Assembly (NCBI GenBank): GCA_020053355.1
Contig: JAGVNI010000001.1
Coordinates: 1 to 58,244 of the forward strand
Direction of reading: 5' to 3'
DNA length: 58,244 nucleotides
Source: an archaeon
GTDB lineage: Archaea; Micrarchaeota; Micrarchaeia; Anstonellales; Bilamarchaeaceae
Of this stretch, positions 40,413-49,115 are shown piece by piece. Position 1 is the first letter of the stretch. Every line of letters starts with the position of its first letter. The position numbers and the translations under genes are program-made. The notes below the pieces were generated by a model. The model was not told the DNA's origin. It ran no database searches and was given only the letters and a program-made list of their open reading frames with translations.

Positions 40413-42410
40413 ATGGGAATCATGAAAACGCTGTTTGGAGGCCGGGAAGGCGCAAGAAGGCCCAGCACCTCCCTTGGCAATGGATTCGGAAAGCCGCTTG
40501 ATGACAAGATTTCCAAGGATGGAATCAATTCACTGAAAGAGCTGATGCTAAAGGACATGGAAGCCGCGCAGGTATTGCTTGCGCAATCACCGGAAAACGT
40601 CCAATACGCCGAGATTCTCCTCTCGGACGAGATAGTCCGGGGAGAAGCGGCTAAAGTCCTGGTCCGCTATTATGTCGAAAAAAGCGACGGGGAAAAAATC
40701 GACGCGCTGCTTTGCCATAGCGCGACAGTCATAAGGGCTGCGGCATCCTGGCACATTTCCGAAGCCTCCGAAAGCAGGGACATGGAGTTCGCGCTTCCGG
40801 CAATCGGGAACGCGCTCTCAGACCCGAACGAGGACATACAGCTGCGGATAATGAAGGCCCTCCTGAACGCGGCATCGAACGAGAAGACGCGGGAGAAGGC
40901 CGTTGCCTTGCTCGCAAGCGCCCTATCGAATGAGAATGACAGCGTCAAGCTGAACGCCGCAAGGACACTTGCCGACGCGGCGGAGAAAGGCATAGACATC
41001 ACGTCGGCAGTCCGGGCGCTGGGACGCGCGCTTCCGGGCAGGAACGCTGAAATCGGGGCCCAGTCGGCCTGCGCGCTCGTGAACGCCGCATCGAACGAGA
41101 AGACGAGGGATGATGCGATATCGGTTCTACGTAATGCCCTCTCGGACAAGCAGGATTCGGTCAAGCTGATGGTATCCCGCTCATTGTGCGAGGCTGCGTA
41201 CAAGGGAACCGACATTTCGCTCGCGATACCCGCCCTCGGGAACGCCCTCTATGACAAGAATGCGGAAATACGGGTGGAGGCGAGCGCGGCGCTGAAGGCC
41301 GCTGCAGAAAAAGGATTCCACGTTTCATCGGCAATACCGATGCTCGAGCATGCGCTTTCGGATCGGAACGAATCCGCGAGGAAGAACGCATCAGAAGCGC
41401 TTGGCCATGCGGTCGAGAACGAGAAGACGAGCGAGATGGCGATAGATTATTTGAAAAACGCCTTGTCGAACCCAAAGAGGTACGCCCGGGAACTCGCTGC
41501 GCAGGCGCTTCGGAACGCCGTGGATAACGAGAAGACGCGCACGAGCGGGATTTCCGCATTCGCCAAGGCGCTCTCGGACCCCAACGCGGATGTCCGCACG
41601 ATAGCGGCGCAGGCATTCTCCGACGCGGCTCAAGACGGCATCGACGTATCCGTCGCACTCGCGGACATCACCGGGGGGCTTGTGGATAAGGGCAACGAAT
41701 CCGTCCGCATGAAATCGGCCTGCGCGCTTGGTTTTGCCGCCCTTGGCGGCCTGGACATAAGCGGTTCCGTCGAAGCGCTAGGCAAGGCAGCCCATGACCG
41801 GAATCCAGACGTTCGTTTGAGCGTCACATGGGCTTTGGCATCTGCCGCGGAAAAACATATCAGCATGGAACCCGCCCTTATTCATCTTTCTGAAGCGTTC
41901 GGCGACCGGGATGCGGAAGCGAGGATGAATGCGGCAAAGGCCGTTTCATTCGCGGCCGCCTTTGAAAGGACCAACATGGCGGCGGCATCGATTCTGGGAA
42001 AAACGCTAACTGAACGGAAGGCGAAAGTGCGGCCTAGGGAGATGGCAGCCTGGGCGCTCCTGGATTCCGCCTGCAGCGGCGCGGATATAACCCCCGCATT
42101 TGCAGGGCTGGGTGCAGCAATTGGCGATGATGGCCGCGCCGTAAGGTTCAATGCGGCGATGGCCATCCTGACTTCCGCGGAGAAAGGATATGACGTCTCT
42201 TCGCTTGCCGCCCATCTTGGCAGCGCCCTCTCCGGGGATGACCGGGAGGTTGCGATGATTTGCGCGAAGGTCCTGCTTGAGGCTGCCGGAAAAAATCAGG
42301 CGATAAAGCCGGCGCTCGGGCCGCTTAAGTCGGCCGGAGAGGATAGGAATCCGGAAATGCGCGCAATAGTGAAGAAAACGCTTGCGATAATCGACAAGAT
42401 GGCCGCATGA
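40413..42410 (+). CDS. HEAT-repeat protein
   Basis: A 665-residue protein. After an N-terminal stretch of about 30 basic residues it consists of some 14-15 tandem helix pairs of about 38-40 residues. The pattern is LGNALSDPNEDIQLRIMKAL, then NAASNEKTREKAVALLASAL, and so on. Repeats alternate between a longer NEKTR type and a KGIDITSA type, suggesting repeated duplication of a two-unit block. There is no catalytic motif, signal peptide or membrane segment. Such proteins are scaffolds or binding platforms. It follows the kinase by 65 bp, so it may be a kinase partner or substrate scaffold; that is inferred from position only. Confidence 0.8.
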   Translation: MGIMKTLFGGREGARRPSTSLGNGFGKPLDDKISKDGINSLKELMLKDMEAAQVLLAQSPENVQYAEILLSDEIVRGEAAKVLVRYYVEKSDGEKIDALLCHSATVIRAAASWHISEASESRDMEFALPAIGNALSDPNEDIQLRIMKALLNAASNEKTREKAVALLASALSNENDSVKLNAARTLADAAEKGIDITSAVRALGRALPGRNAEIGAQSACALVNAASNEKTRDDAISVLRNALSDKQDSVKLMVSRSLCEAAYKGTDISLAIPALGNALYDKNAEIRVEASAALKAAAEKGFHVSSAIPMLEHALSDRNESARKNASEALGHAVENEKTSEMAIDYLKNALSNPKRYARELAAQALRNAVDNEKTRTSGISAFAKALSDPNADVRTIAAQAFSDAAQDGIDVSVALADITGGLVDKGNESVRMKSACALGFAALGGLDISGSVEALGKAAHDRNPDVRLSVTWALASAAEKHISMEPALIHLSEAFGDRDAEARMNAAKAVSFAAAFERTNMAAASILGKTLTERKAKVRPREMAAWALLDSACSGADITPAFAGLGAAIGDDGRAVRFNAAMAILTSAEKGYDVSSLAAHLGSALSGDDREVAMICAKVLLEAAGKNQAIKPALGPLKSAGEDRNPEMRAIVKKTLAIIDKMAA

Positions 42411-42423
42411 TGCTGATGATTTG

Positions 42424-43239
42424 ATGAGGCTCAAAAGGGATGAAGAAGGAAAAACTGCGGCAAAGGAACCGCGTTCAGCCACCAGACGGGCTTTGGAGCG
42501 TTTCTTCCTCGTGGGCGCGGCCGCACTCGCGCTTTCTGCAGGGCCTGCTGGATGCGCCCGCTCGTTCTACGCAGTGGCGCCTGAGCGCGCAACAGAACTA
42601 GGGAATGCGTTCGACACCCAGACCCCGGAGCAGCTCGGATTCGTGCGAGGCAGCACAACCCTTGACGACGCGATTAGGACGATGAGTGGAAGGGGGATGA
42701 CGCATGTCGTGGAGAATACCAACGCGTCATCCAATGGCGCGGCGATTTCGGTAGTCGGCGCGGATTTCCAATGCCTTCTCCATATTTTCAGGAACCGGAG
42801 GTACGAGCAGAGCATCCGCCTGGACCTGGGAACCGCCGAATTGCCGCAACGGTACGCGCTGCGCGTTGCCGAGAGGAGGGGGGAAAAAATAATCATGGCG
42901 CTAGTTCGCGATGCCGCGGGAATCGAGCCCGCGATGATGGTGTTCGTCCATTATAGCAGCAACGATACGAGCGGAAATGGTACGCTCGGCCGGCCCGCGT
43001 ATATAAACATCTCCGACCTTGAGCGCAGGCACAACGGAATGCAGGACCCGCTTTTCGTCGGCTACGACCTCCAGGCGGGCATCACTTTCATAGCAAGGGA
43101 CAGCGAAGGCGTCCCCTGGGAGAACGGTTACTTTATTTCATGGGACGGAAGAAGCCTTGGCAAGACACCGGTCCCGTTTTCAGAGCTTGTCATGTGCGAC
43201 TGCGTCCGCAGCTGGGCCGAAGGGCAGGAACGGCATTGA
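42424..43239 (+). CDS. Putative lipoprotein after the HEAT-repeat gene
   Basis: A 271-residue protein that I do not recognise. Residues about 26-45 are hydrophobic (FFLVGAAALALSAGPAGC), ending with a lipobox-like GPAGC. The N-terminus before it is long and basic. The mature part is beta-rich and polar (QSIRLDLGTAELPQRYALRV, NNDTSGNG-like loops). The ATG at 42424 is used; a TTG at 42421 directly before it is also open. It starts 14 bp after the HEAT-repeat stop, so it is probably co-transcribed with the kinase and HEAT genes. Confidence 0.55.
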   Translation: MRLKRDEEGKTAAKEPRSATRRALERFFLVGAAALALSAGPAGCARSFYAVAPERATELGNAFDTQTPEQLGFVRGSTTLDDAIRTMSGRGMTHVVENTNASSNGAAISVVGADFQCLLHIFRNRRYEQSIRLDLGTAELPQRYALRVAERRGEKIIMALVRDAAGIEPAMMVFVHYSSNDTSGNGTLGRPAYINISDLERRHNGMQDPLFVGYDLQAGITFIARDSEGVPWENGYFISWDGRSLGKTPVPFSELVMCDCVRSWAEGQERH

Positions 43240-43268
43240 TTTAACCTCTTTGCGGCAAATGTGACGCC

Positions 43269-44180
43269 GTGGTATTCCGCAGCTATCTTGCCCCCATCCA
43301 CGAGTACTCCGACCTTGCCTTCAGGTTATTGTGCCAGAGGTACGGCGCCGAAGCGGCATGCGTGCCCCTAATCAGCTCTGTTGCGATTGCGATGGACGAA
43401 TCGCGAATATCGCTTGTCGATGCGCACCCGGACGAGCGCAACCTGGGCGTGCAGGTTTTCGGGAATGACGCGAAAGTGATAGGGAAGGCAGCGCACATCA
43501 TCGCAAAGCGGCTTCCTTTCGTGTCATGGCTGAACCTAAATTGCGGCTGTCCATCGAGCAGGACAATGACCGACGGCTCGGGAAGCGCGATGCTGGCAAA
43601 TCCGGCATTGATTTCCAAGGCGGTAGCGGAAATGAAAAAATCGGAGAAGCCGGTTTCTGTGAAGATGAGGATTTGGGGCAAACGGGAGGGCACGCTCGCG
43701 ATATGCAGGAAAATCGAGGAGGCCGGAGCCGACTTTATCATCATCCATGGCAGGACCCCCAACCAGGGATATTCCGGGAAAACAGACTGGGAACTCATCA
43801 AATCCATCAAGGAAGCTCTCACGATACCGGTAATAGGGAACGGGGACGTTGCATCGCTGCCCGAAGGCAGGGGGCGGGTTGAATCCGGGCATTGCGATTC
43901 CTTCATGGTCGGGCGGGCGGCGATGCGCAACCCGATGCTCTTTTCAAACAAGTCCCCGGAATCGGCACGGGAACGGTTCGCCATTCTCAGGGAATACGTT
44001 TCCCTGTGCGAGGCTTATGGGGAAATCACCGGCAGCCTGAGGCTTAGAGACCTCAAGCTGAAAGCCATGAATCTATTATGCGGCATGCAAGGGGCCGCGG
44101 CGCTCAGGGCAAGAGTCGGCAAGGCAGCGTCTGCGGGAGAGATATTGGCGCTGGAGGATTCGGCAGGCGGGCAGGAATAA
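43269..44180 (+). CDS. tRNA-dihydrouridine synthase family protein
   Basis: A 303-residue Dus flavoenzyme, which reduces uridines in tRNA D-loops. It shows the FMN-binding TIM barrel with YLAPIHEYSDLAFRLLCQRY at the start and ERNLGVQVFGNDAKVIGKAA. The catalytic Cys is in LNLNCGCPSSRTMTDGSGSA, followed by PVSVKMRI, the FIIIHGRTPNQGYSGKTDWE block and IGNGDVAS. The start is a GTG at 43269. The C-terminal helical domain is present but short. Confidence 0.9.
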   Translation: MVFRSYLAPIHEYSDLAFRLLCQRYGAEAACVPLISSVAIAMDESRISLVDAHPDERNLGVQVFGNDAKVIGKAAHIIAKRLPFVSWLNLNCGCPSSRTMTDGSGSAMLANPALISKAVAEMKKSEKPVSVKMRIWGKREGTLAICRKIEEAGADFIIIHGRTPNQGYSGKTDWELIKSIKEALTIPVIGNGDVASLPEGRGRVESGHCDSFMVGRAAMRNPMLFSNKSPESARERFAILREYVSLCEAYGEITGSLRLRDLKLKAMNLLCGMQGAAALRARVGKAASAGEILALEDSAGGQE

Positions 44181-44194
44181 TCGCTAGGATGCGC

Positions 44195-44986
44195 TCAGAC
44201 GTTTCGCAGGAATCTCAATGCAGTCCTAAGGTGCGCAAGCGGCATGGACTGGTCGGCCTGGTCGAAATGCCCGTATACGACTGGCCCGAAAGCGAACGAG
44301 GGCGAGATGCGGTCGTAGACAAACGCCTCGTCATGTCCGTGGAACTTCCTTACGCCGACGTTACGGCCGCCAAACCGCCGCTTAAGGGCATCTGCCCTCT
44401 TCTTCACGGAAGGCCTTGAAAAGCCGTCCAGATAGCAGTGCGTCTTGTCTTCGACATCGAAGAGCTCGGAATAAGCCCTCGACCAGTCGAGCTTGTGCTG
44501 CGGGTGAAGCAGCCGGGGGTATGTCACGTCAATCGCGATGCACACATCCGGCGTCATGTCCCGCATCCGGAGCTCCTTAATCACTTCCCGGGCGCTCCTG
44601 GCAAAGCGGCGGGGGTTGTTGCGGTCCATCTCCTCGGAGGCAGTGAAAACGTAAATCGCCTTCCCTTTCCGGGGGCCTTTCTGCGCAAGAAGCAGGTTGA
44701 TATAGCATCCGACGGCATTGTCGAGGATTCCGGTCAGCACGGTGCGGCTCCCCGACTTGCGGCTCCTGAATGCGACGCGCCTGATTTTGGGGTCGACATC
44801 CAGGTGAGACGAGAAAAGCACGGTCGGCGACCCCTCACCCTTCTCCACCCAGATGTTCCCGTAGCGGTCTACGCTCGGGGAGCATCCCCGCCGGCGAAGC
44901 TCGTATAGAAGATAGGAGTGCCTGGGGCCGCGGCGGGTATCGCCGTTAAATGGTCTGCGCGCAATGCCTTTGATTCCACCAACCAT
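44195..44986 (-). CDS. M20/M28/M42-like zinc metallopeptidase family protein
   Basis: A 263-residue protein with the co-catalytic zinc peptidase layout. It has His and Asp in LFSSHLDVDP, the bridging Asp in TGILDNAVGCY, the Glu pair in FTASEEMDRNN, an Asp in CIAIDVTYPR and a last His in VYGHFDQADQ. No lid domain is evident in this length, which favours an M28/M42-like or degenerate M20 protein over a full M20 peptidase. The N-terminus RGPRHSYLLYELRRRG is basic. The substrate is unknown. Confidence 0.72.
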   Translation of the reverse strand: MVGGIKGIARRPFNGDTRRGPRHSYLLYELRRRGCSPSVDRYGNIWVEKGEGSPTVLFSSHLDVDPKIRRVAFRSRKSGSRTVLTGILDNAVGCYINLLLAQKGPRKGKAIYVFTASEEMDRNNPRRFARSAREVIKELRMRDMTPDVCIAIDVTYPRLLHPQHKLDWSRAYSELFDVEDKTHCYLDGFSRPSVKKRADALKRRFGGRNVGVRKFHGHDEAFVYDRISPSFAFGPVVYGHFDQADQSMPLAHLRTALRFLRNV

Positions 44987-45152
44987 TCCAACACACCTGT
45001 AAAGGGGTGGATATATGGAAACAAGCCCTTTAAGAATTAGATTTTTTATTACTTATATCCACTTTTTGACACTAAGAAGCCAGCCACACCCCAACAATGG
45101 GCCATTTTCGCCCCGCTTCGCCAAGAAACCAAATAAACCTTATCTGGAAATA
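44987..45152. promoter_or_regulatory. Intergenic promoter region before the PurD-like gene
   Basis: TATA-like elements for rightward transcription are CTTTAAGAATTAG near 45028 and CTTATATCC near 45052. A weaker AAATAAACCTTATC lies just before the start codon near 45130. Which one is used decides whether the message has a leader of about 75 nt or none. No small gene is seen. Confidence 0.35.
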
Positions 45153-46469
45153 ATGGGCATGAATGGGATTAACCAGCAGAATCAGCAGAAACCCAGGCTC
45201 AAGTTCCTTTTCGTATCAATCGATGCCCTGATAGGCGACCTCGCCTGGGCGGTCAAGAAGGAGGGCCACGAGGTAAGGTATTACATATCGGAAAAAGAGC
45301 AGAAGGACGTCTGCGACGGTTTCGTCGACAAGGTGGATGGCTGGAAGGAGCACGTCGATTGGGCGGACTGCGTCGTATTCGACGATTTCGGGTTTGGGGC
45401 CGAGGCGGACGCGCTCAGGAAAGCAGGGAAGGCGGTAGTCGGGGGGAGCGATTACACGGACAAATTGGAGATGGACCGCGAATACGGCCAGTCAGAGATG
45501 AAATCGGTCGGAATCAACATCATCCCCCGCTGGAACTACACTAATTTCGATGAAGCGATAGACTTCATAAAAAAGAACACGGACCGCTACGTGATAAAGC
45601 CGAGCGGCCTGGCCCAGAACGAGAAGGAGCTGCTTTTCGTCGGCCAGGAAGACGACGGGCGGGACATCGTCGAGATGCTCGAGCGCTACAAGAAGAACTG
45701 GGGGAAGAAAATCAAGGCTTTCCAGATGCAGAAATTCATCTCCGGAGTCGAGGTGGCGGTCGGCGCGTTCTTCAACGGCGAGGACTTCATCTACCCCATC
45801 AACGTGAATTTCGAGCACAAGAAAATGTTCCCGGGCGACCTCGGGCCCAGCACGGGCGAGATGGGAACGAGCATGTTTTTTACCAACCGGAGCCCCATTT
45901 TCGACGCAACGCTCCTCAAGATGAAGGAGAAGCTCGCTGCATGCGGATACGTCGGGTACATAGACATCAACTGCATCGCGAACTCGCGGGGCATATACCC
46001 CCTGGAATTCACGAGCAGGTTCGGCTATCCGCACATCAGCATAGCGATGGAAGGCGTGCTCAGCGAATGGGGCCAGTTCCTGTACGGGATAGCCCGCAAG
46101 GAGAAACCGGAATTCAGGACAAAACGTGCCTTCGAAGTGGGAGTCGTCGTCGCCGTGCCGCCATTCCCCTTCCACGACCCGGACTCTTTTCGGAGATACT
46201 CAGAGGACGCCTCGATAATATTCAAGACGCAGAACCTGGCAGGCATCCATCCCGGGGATGTCAAATTGGTGGAGGATGACTGGAGGCTTGCCGGAAACAG
46301 CGGCTATGCTCTCGTCGTGACCGCATCCGGCACGACGATGGAAGAAACGAGGAAAACGGTGTATAACCGGATAAAGAACATCATAATCCCGAACATGTTC
46401 TATCGCACGGACATCGGGACCAGATGGGTGGAAGACAGCGACAGGCTCACGATGTGGGGATACCTCTGA
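45153..46469 (+). CDS. PurD-like ATP-grasp ligase (GAR synthetase homologue)
   Basis: A protein of about 438 residues of the phosphoribosylamine-glycine ligase (PurD) group. The N-terminal Rossmann part has FLFVSIDALIGDLAWAVKKE, and the ATP-grasp core has KNTDRYVIKPSGLAQNEKEL. FPGDLGPSTGEMGTSMFF and GYVGYIDINCIANSRGIYPL, ending in EFTSRFGYPH, are typical metal and phosphate loops. Sequence drift from classical PurD is clear, especially in the N-terminal domain, so a different amine or acid substrate is possible. The start is taken at 45153; 45159 would fit a leaderless message. It overlaps MntP by 16 bp. Confidence 0.75.
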   Translation: MGMNGINQQNQQKPRLKFLFVSIDALIGDLAWAVKKEGHEVRYYISEKEQKDVCDGFVDKVDGWKEHVDWADCVVFDDFGFGAEADALRKAGKAVVGGSDYTDKLEMDREYGQSEMKSVGINIIPRWNYTNFDEAIDFIKKNTDRYVIKPSGLAQNEKELLFVGQEDDGRDIVEMLERYKKNWGKKIKAFQMQKFISGVEVAVGAFFNGEDFIYPINVNFEHKKMFPGDLGPSTGEMGTSMFFTNRSPIFDATLLKMKEKLAACGYVGYIDINCIANSRGIYPLEFTSRFGYPHISIAMEGVLSEWGQFLYGIARKEKPEFRTKRAFEVGVVVAVPPFPFHDPDSFRRYSEDASIIFKTQNLAGIHPGDVKLVEDDWRLAGNSGYALVVTASGTTMEETRKTVYNRIKNIIIPNMFYRTDIGTRWVEDSDRLTMWGYL

Positions 46470-47032
46470 CGGATTATTTCACAGCGGCCTTGGCTGGCAT
46501 CGGCCTTGCCATGGACGCCTCGGCCGTTTCCATGACCGGCGGAATGAATTCGAAAAAAGGCAGCCTTGCCCGGGCCGCCCTGCTTGCGGCCCTCTTCTTC
46601 GGGGGGTTCCAGGCCATGATGCTTTTGCTTGGCGGAATCGGGGGGGCCGGGCTCAGGGAGCTGGTGTCCGGAATCGACCATTGGATAGCATTCGGCCTCC
46701 TCGCGGTGGTCGGGGGGAAGATGCTCCACGAGGCGCCGCACAAGTCCGGGGATAAGAAAGTAGATTTGCTAAATGCCCGCATGCTGCTCGTCCTGGCGGT
46801 TGCCACAAGCATAGACGCACTCGCCGTCGGAGTGGGCATGGCCTTCGCAGACCATTCCCTCCTGGAAGCTGCGGTAATCGTCGGCGCAGTCACGGCAGCG
46901 ATATCCTTTGCCTCGGTTTACGTAGGCAGCCGATACGGCGTCGCGCTCGAAGGAAAGGCAGAGGCGTTCGGCGGCATAGTGCTCATCCTGATAGGCCTGA
47001 ACATCCTCCAAAGCCACCTCCTCGCAGGCTGA
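46454..47032 (+). CDS. mntP: MntP-like manganese efflux protein
   Basis: A protein of about 192 residues with six membrane helices of the MntP (DUF204) family, which exports Mn(II). The two inverted repeats show AGIGLAMDASAVSMTGGM and VATSIDALAVGVGMAFAD, with the Asp residues (AMDASAVS, SIDALAVG) that bind metal. GGKMLHEA in the loop is typical. The start is uncertain: a GTG at 46454 gives a normal N-terminus, and the ATG at 46424 would overlap the previous gene further. The overlap with the PurD-like gene indicates coupling. Confidence 0.88.
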   Translation: MGIPLTDYFTAALAGIGLAMDASAVSMTGGMNSKKGSLARAALLAALFFGGFQAMMLLLGGIGGAGLRELVSGIDHWIAFGLLAVVGGKMLHEAPHKSGDKKVDLLNARMLLVLAVATSIDALAVGVGMAFADHSLLEAAVIVGAVTAAISFASVYVGSRYGVALEGKAEAFGGIVLILIGLNILQSHLLAG

Positions 47033-47058
47033 ATCGCCAAAAATCCCCCAACCGGCGG

Positions 47059-47859
47059 TCAGGCTAGGATGACTATGATGCAGACAGCCGCAGAAAGAAG
47101 CAGGCAGTAATAACCGAACCACTGGAAGCGGCTTTCTTTCAGCAGGCGCAACAGGAGGCCGATTGAGAGGTATCCTGCGATTGCCGCGGTTGCGAAGCCG
47201 GCAAGTGCGGGAAGCACGTCGATGCCGGCATCCACGGCATGGCGCCCTTCGAGAACCGCTGCGCCGAGAATCGGGATGATGCCTGCAAGGAATGAGAACC
47301 TGGCCGCCTCTTCCTTGCCAATGCCGAGGAGCAAGGCGGTCCCGATTGTCGCCCCGCTTCGCGAGATGCCCGGGGCCACGGCGATGCCCTGGACGATGCC
47401 GATTATCAATGCCGAAGCGGTCCCGGGTTCGGCGTTCCGCGTTTTGGCGGCCGGGGCCTTCAACCTCCTTGAGGAAATCCACGATGACAGGATAAGGAAA
47501 ATTCCCGTGATACTCAATGCAATCGCGATGGATAGCGGGCTTGCGAACATCGATTCGAAGAAATCCTTGAGGAGAAGGCCGATTATTGCCGTCGGGATGG
47601 CGGCGGCAATGATTAGCGATGCGAACCGGAGCGAATTGGCATCCCGCGCCAGGACGCCTTTGGCGAGCGAGAGGATGTCATTGCGGTAATAGATGAAAAC
47701 GGCCAGCAGGGTGCCCAGATGGAGGACGATGTCGAAGGCGACGCTTGCATCTATCCCGAAATAATGCTGGGCAAGCGCAAGGTGTCCGGAACTGGATACC
47801 GGAAGCCATTCAGTAATTCCCTGGATGATGCCGAGGATGATTGCATCTAGGATGTCCAC
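47059..47859 (-). CDS. uppP: Undecaprenyl-diphosphatase UppP (BacA)
   Basis: A 266-residue membrane enzyme that removes a phosphate from polyprenyl diphosphate to recycle the lipid carrier. Signature motifs are GIIQGITEWLPVSSSGHLAL (residues 10-29, with the catalytic Glu and Ser) and PGISRSGATIGTALLLG (about 165-181, with the Arg). About eight membrane helices are expected. In archaea the carrier would be a C55-60 polyprenol; together with the GT4-type transferase and nucleotidyltransferase it supports a lipid-linked glycan cycle. The length is normal. It is convergent with MntP. Confidence 0.95.
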   Translation of the reverse strand: MDILDAIILGIIQGITEWLPVSSSGHLALAQHYFGIDASVAFDIVLHLGTLLAVFIYYRNDILSLAKGVLARDANSLRFASLIIAAAIPTAIIGLLLKDFFESMFASPLSIAIALSITGIFLILSSWISSRRLKAPAAKTRNAEPGTASALIIGIVQGIAVAPGISRSGATIGTALLLGIGKEEAARFSFLAGIIPILGAAVLEGRHAVDAGIDVLPALAGFATAAIAGYLSIGLLLRLLKESRFQWFGYYCLLLSAAVCIIVILA

Positions 47860-47937
47860 GGGGGTATATTTCGCGCGGCGTTTTTATTCCATTCCCTCCT
47901 TCATTGGCATGCGGGATGTATGCCGGGGCGCGGACGG

Positions 47938-49053
47938 CTATAGGAGGAACCCCCAGGAGTTCTCCATGTTGCCCCAGCCGTTTTTCAGCAGGATTTTTTC
48001 ACCATCCTTCAGGCGCAGCTCCAAACGCTCAAGAACTGCGGGGTATTCGTTGTATTTGAAAGTAGATTTGGCAGGAAGCGCGCCCACCTTTTTCACGAAT
48101 TTCCAGCACGAGTGCGAGTATGCGCGGGCGTATGCGTCGATTTCGAACTCCTTCCCCACCCCATGCACGGTGTGCGACCAGAGCTGCCCGCCTTCCCGAT
48201 TCGGCGTAATGGAAACGTCCTTTCCCTTGAACACCCTCTTGCTCGGGGCATGGTAGAGCATGATATCCTGGTTCACCGGCAGGGTGGGCTTCTTGAGGCC
48301 CGCCCCCTTCCAGGCATTGTCCGCCAGTGTGGCCCGGCCCGCGTATGTCACCATGAACGCCAGGATGCTCCCGTCATTGAAATGGTATAAGCCCCAATAC
48401 CATTGCGGCGGGGGGGCGGCCACGAGTATCTTCTGGAAGTATGCAGTGCCGCTGATTTTATTGAGTTTGCCGTTCCGGGTCTCGGTTCCCCGCAGGATGA
48501 GGCGCTCAATCATCGTCCCTTCGACGGCCATGCCGAGCGGAAGCTTGGTATATCCATGTACGGGGCCTACGATGGGATGGAGGTCCTCCTGTCTTGCCCG
48601 GAATTCGAAGTCGAATGCATCCGGGCCGCTTTTTGTCTTGATTTTTGTGACGTATTCATCGCCATCAAGGTAGAAGGAAGACGGGGTTTCTCCAGGTGCG
48701 GCCAGGGACAGGCGCTCGCCGTCAAGAACCATCCCGGATTTCTCAAGGACGAAATCTTCGAGCATTTTTTCCCCGTCGAAATACCAGGCTGCGGCCGCGC
48801 CGTTCAGCTTCCACTCAAGCGGGCCGGTCTTCTCGATCTGCACCGGGATTTGGATATCCAGGGAATTGCAGGAGATGCGCCCGTCCTTCTTTATAGACCA
48901 GAGAATCATGAGCTGGCGGCATTTCCCGGTCTTGGCCGTATCCTCGTCATGGATGAAGAACAGCCAGAACCACCAGTACCAGGCGCCGGGCACCTTCCAT
49001 GAGGATGGCGGCGCCCAGATGCCCCGAATCAGCCCTTCCCTTGTCTCCGGCAT
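47938..49053 (-). CDS. CrtC/AttH-type lipocalin-like protein (paralogue 1)
   Basis: A 371-residue beta-rich protein. The pattern, two lipocalin-like barrels with WSIKKDGRISCNSLDIQIPV, PIVGPVHGYTKLPLGM and GTAYFQKILVAAPPPQWYWG, resembles the CrtC (carotenoid 1,2-hydratase)/AttH fold; I do not see strong catalytic identity. It shares its C-terminal organisation with the gene at 51244 (FKYNEYPAVLERLELRLKDG here, FQYDEYLVRVNDFIMKDGK there; ends NMENSWGFLL and IIEDAYGYLL). A TATA-like AATAAAACG lies about 27-35 bp upstream on the minus strand. It is divergent from geranylgeranyl reductase, which suggests a role with isoprenoid lipids or pigments. Confidence 0.55.
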   Translation of the reverse strand: MPETREGLIRGIWAPPSSWKVPGAWYWWFWLFFIHDEDTAKTGKCRQLMILWSIKKDGRISCNSLDIQIPVQIEKTGPLEWKLNGAAAAWYFDGEKMLEDFVLEKSGMVLDGERLSLAAPGETPSSFYLDGDEYVTKIKTKSGPDAFDFEFRARQEDLHPIVGPVHGYTKLPLGMAVEGTMIERLILRGTETRNGKLNKISGTAYFQKILVAAPPPQWYWGLYHFNDGSILAFMVTYAGRATLADNAWKGAGLKKPTLPVNQDIMLYHAPSKRVFKGKDVSITPNREGGQLWSHTVHGVGKEFEIDAYARAYSHSCWKFVKKVGALPAKSTFKYNEYPAVLERLELRLKDGEKILLKNGWGNMENSWGFLL

Positions 49054-49115
49054 GACCTTGGTATCATCAGAAAGCGTTTTATTAATGACCTTGCGACAAG
49101 ATAGGGTGGGATAGC

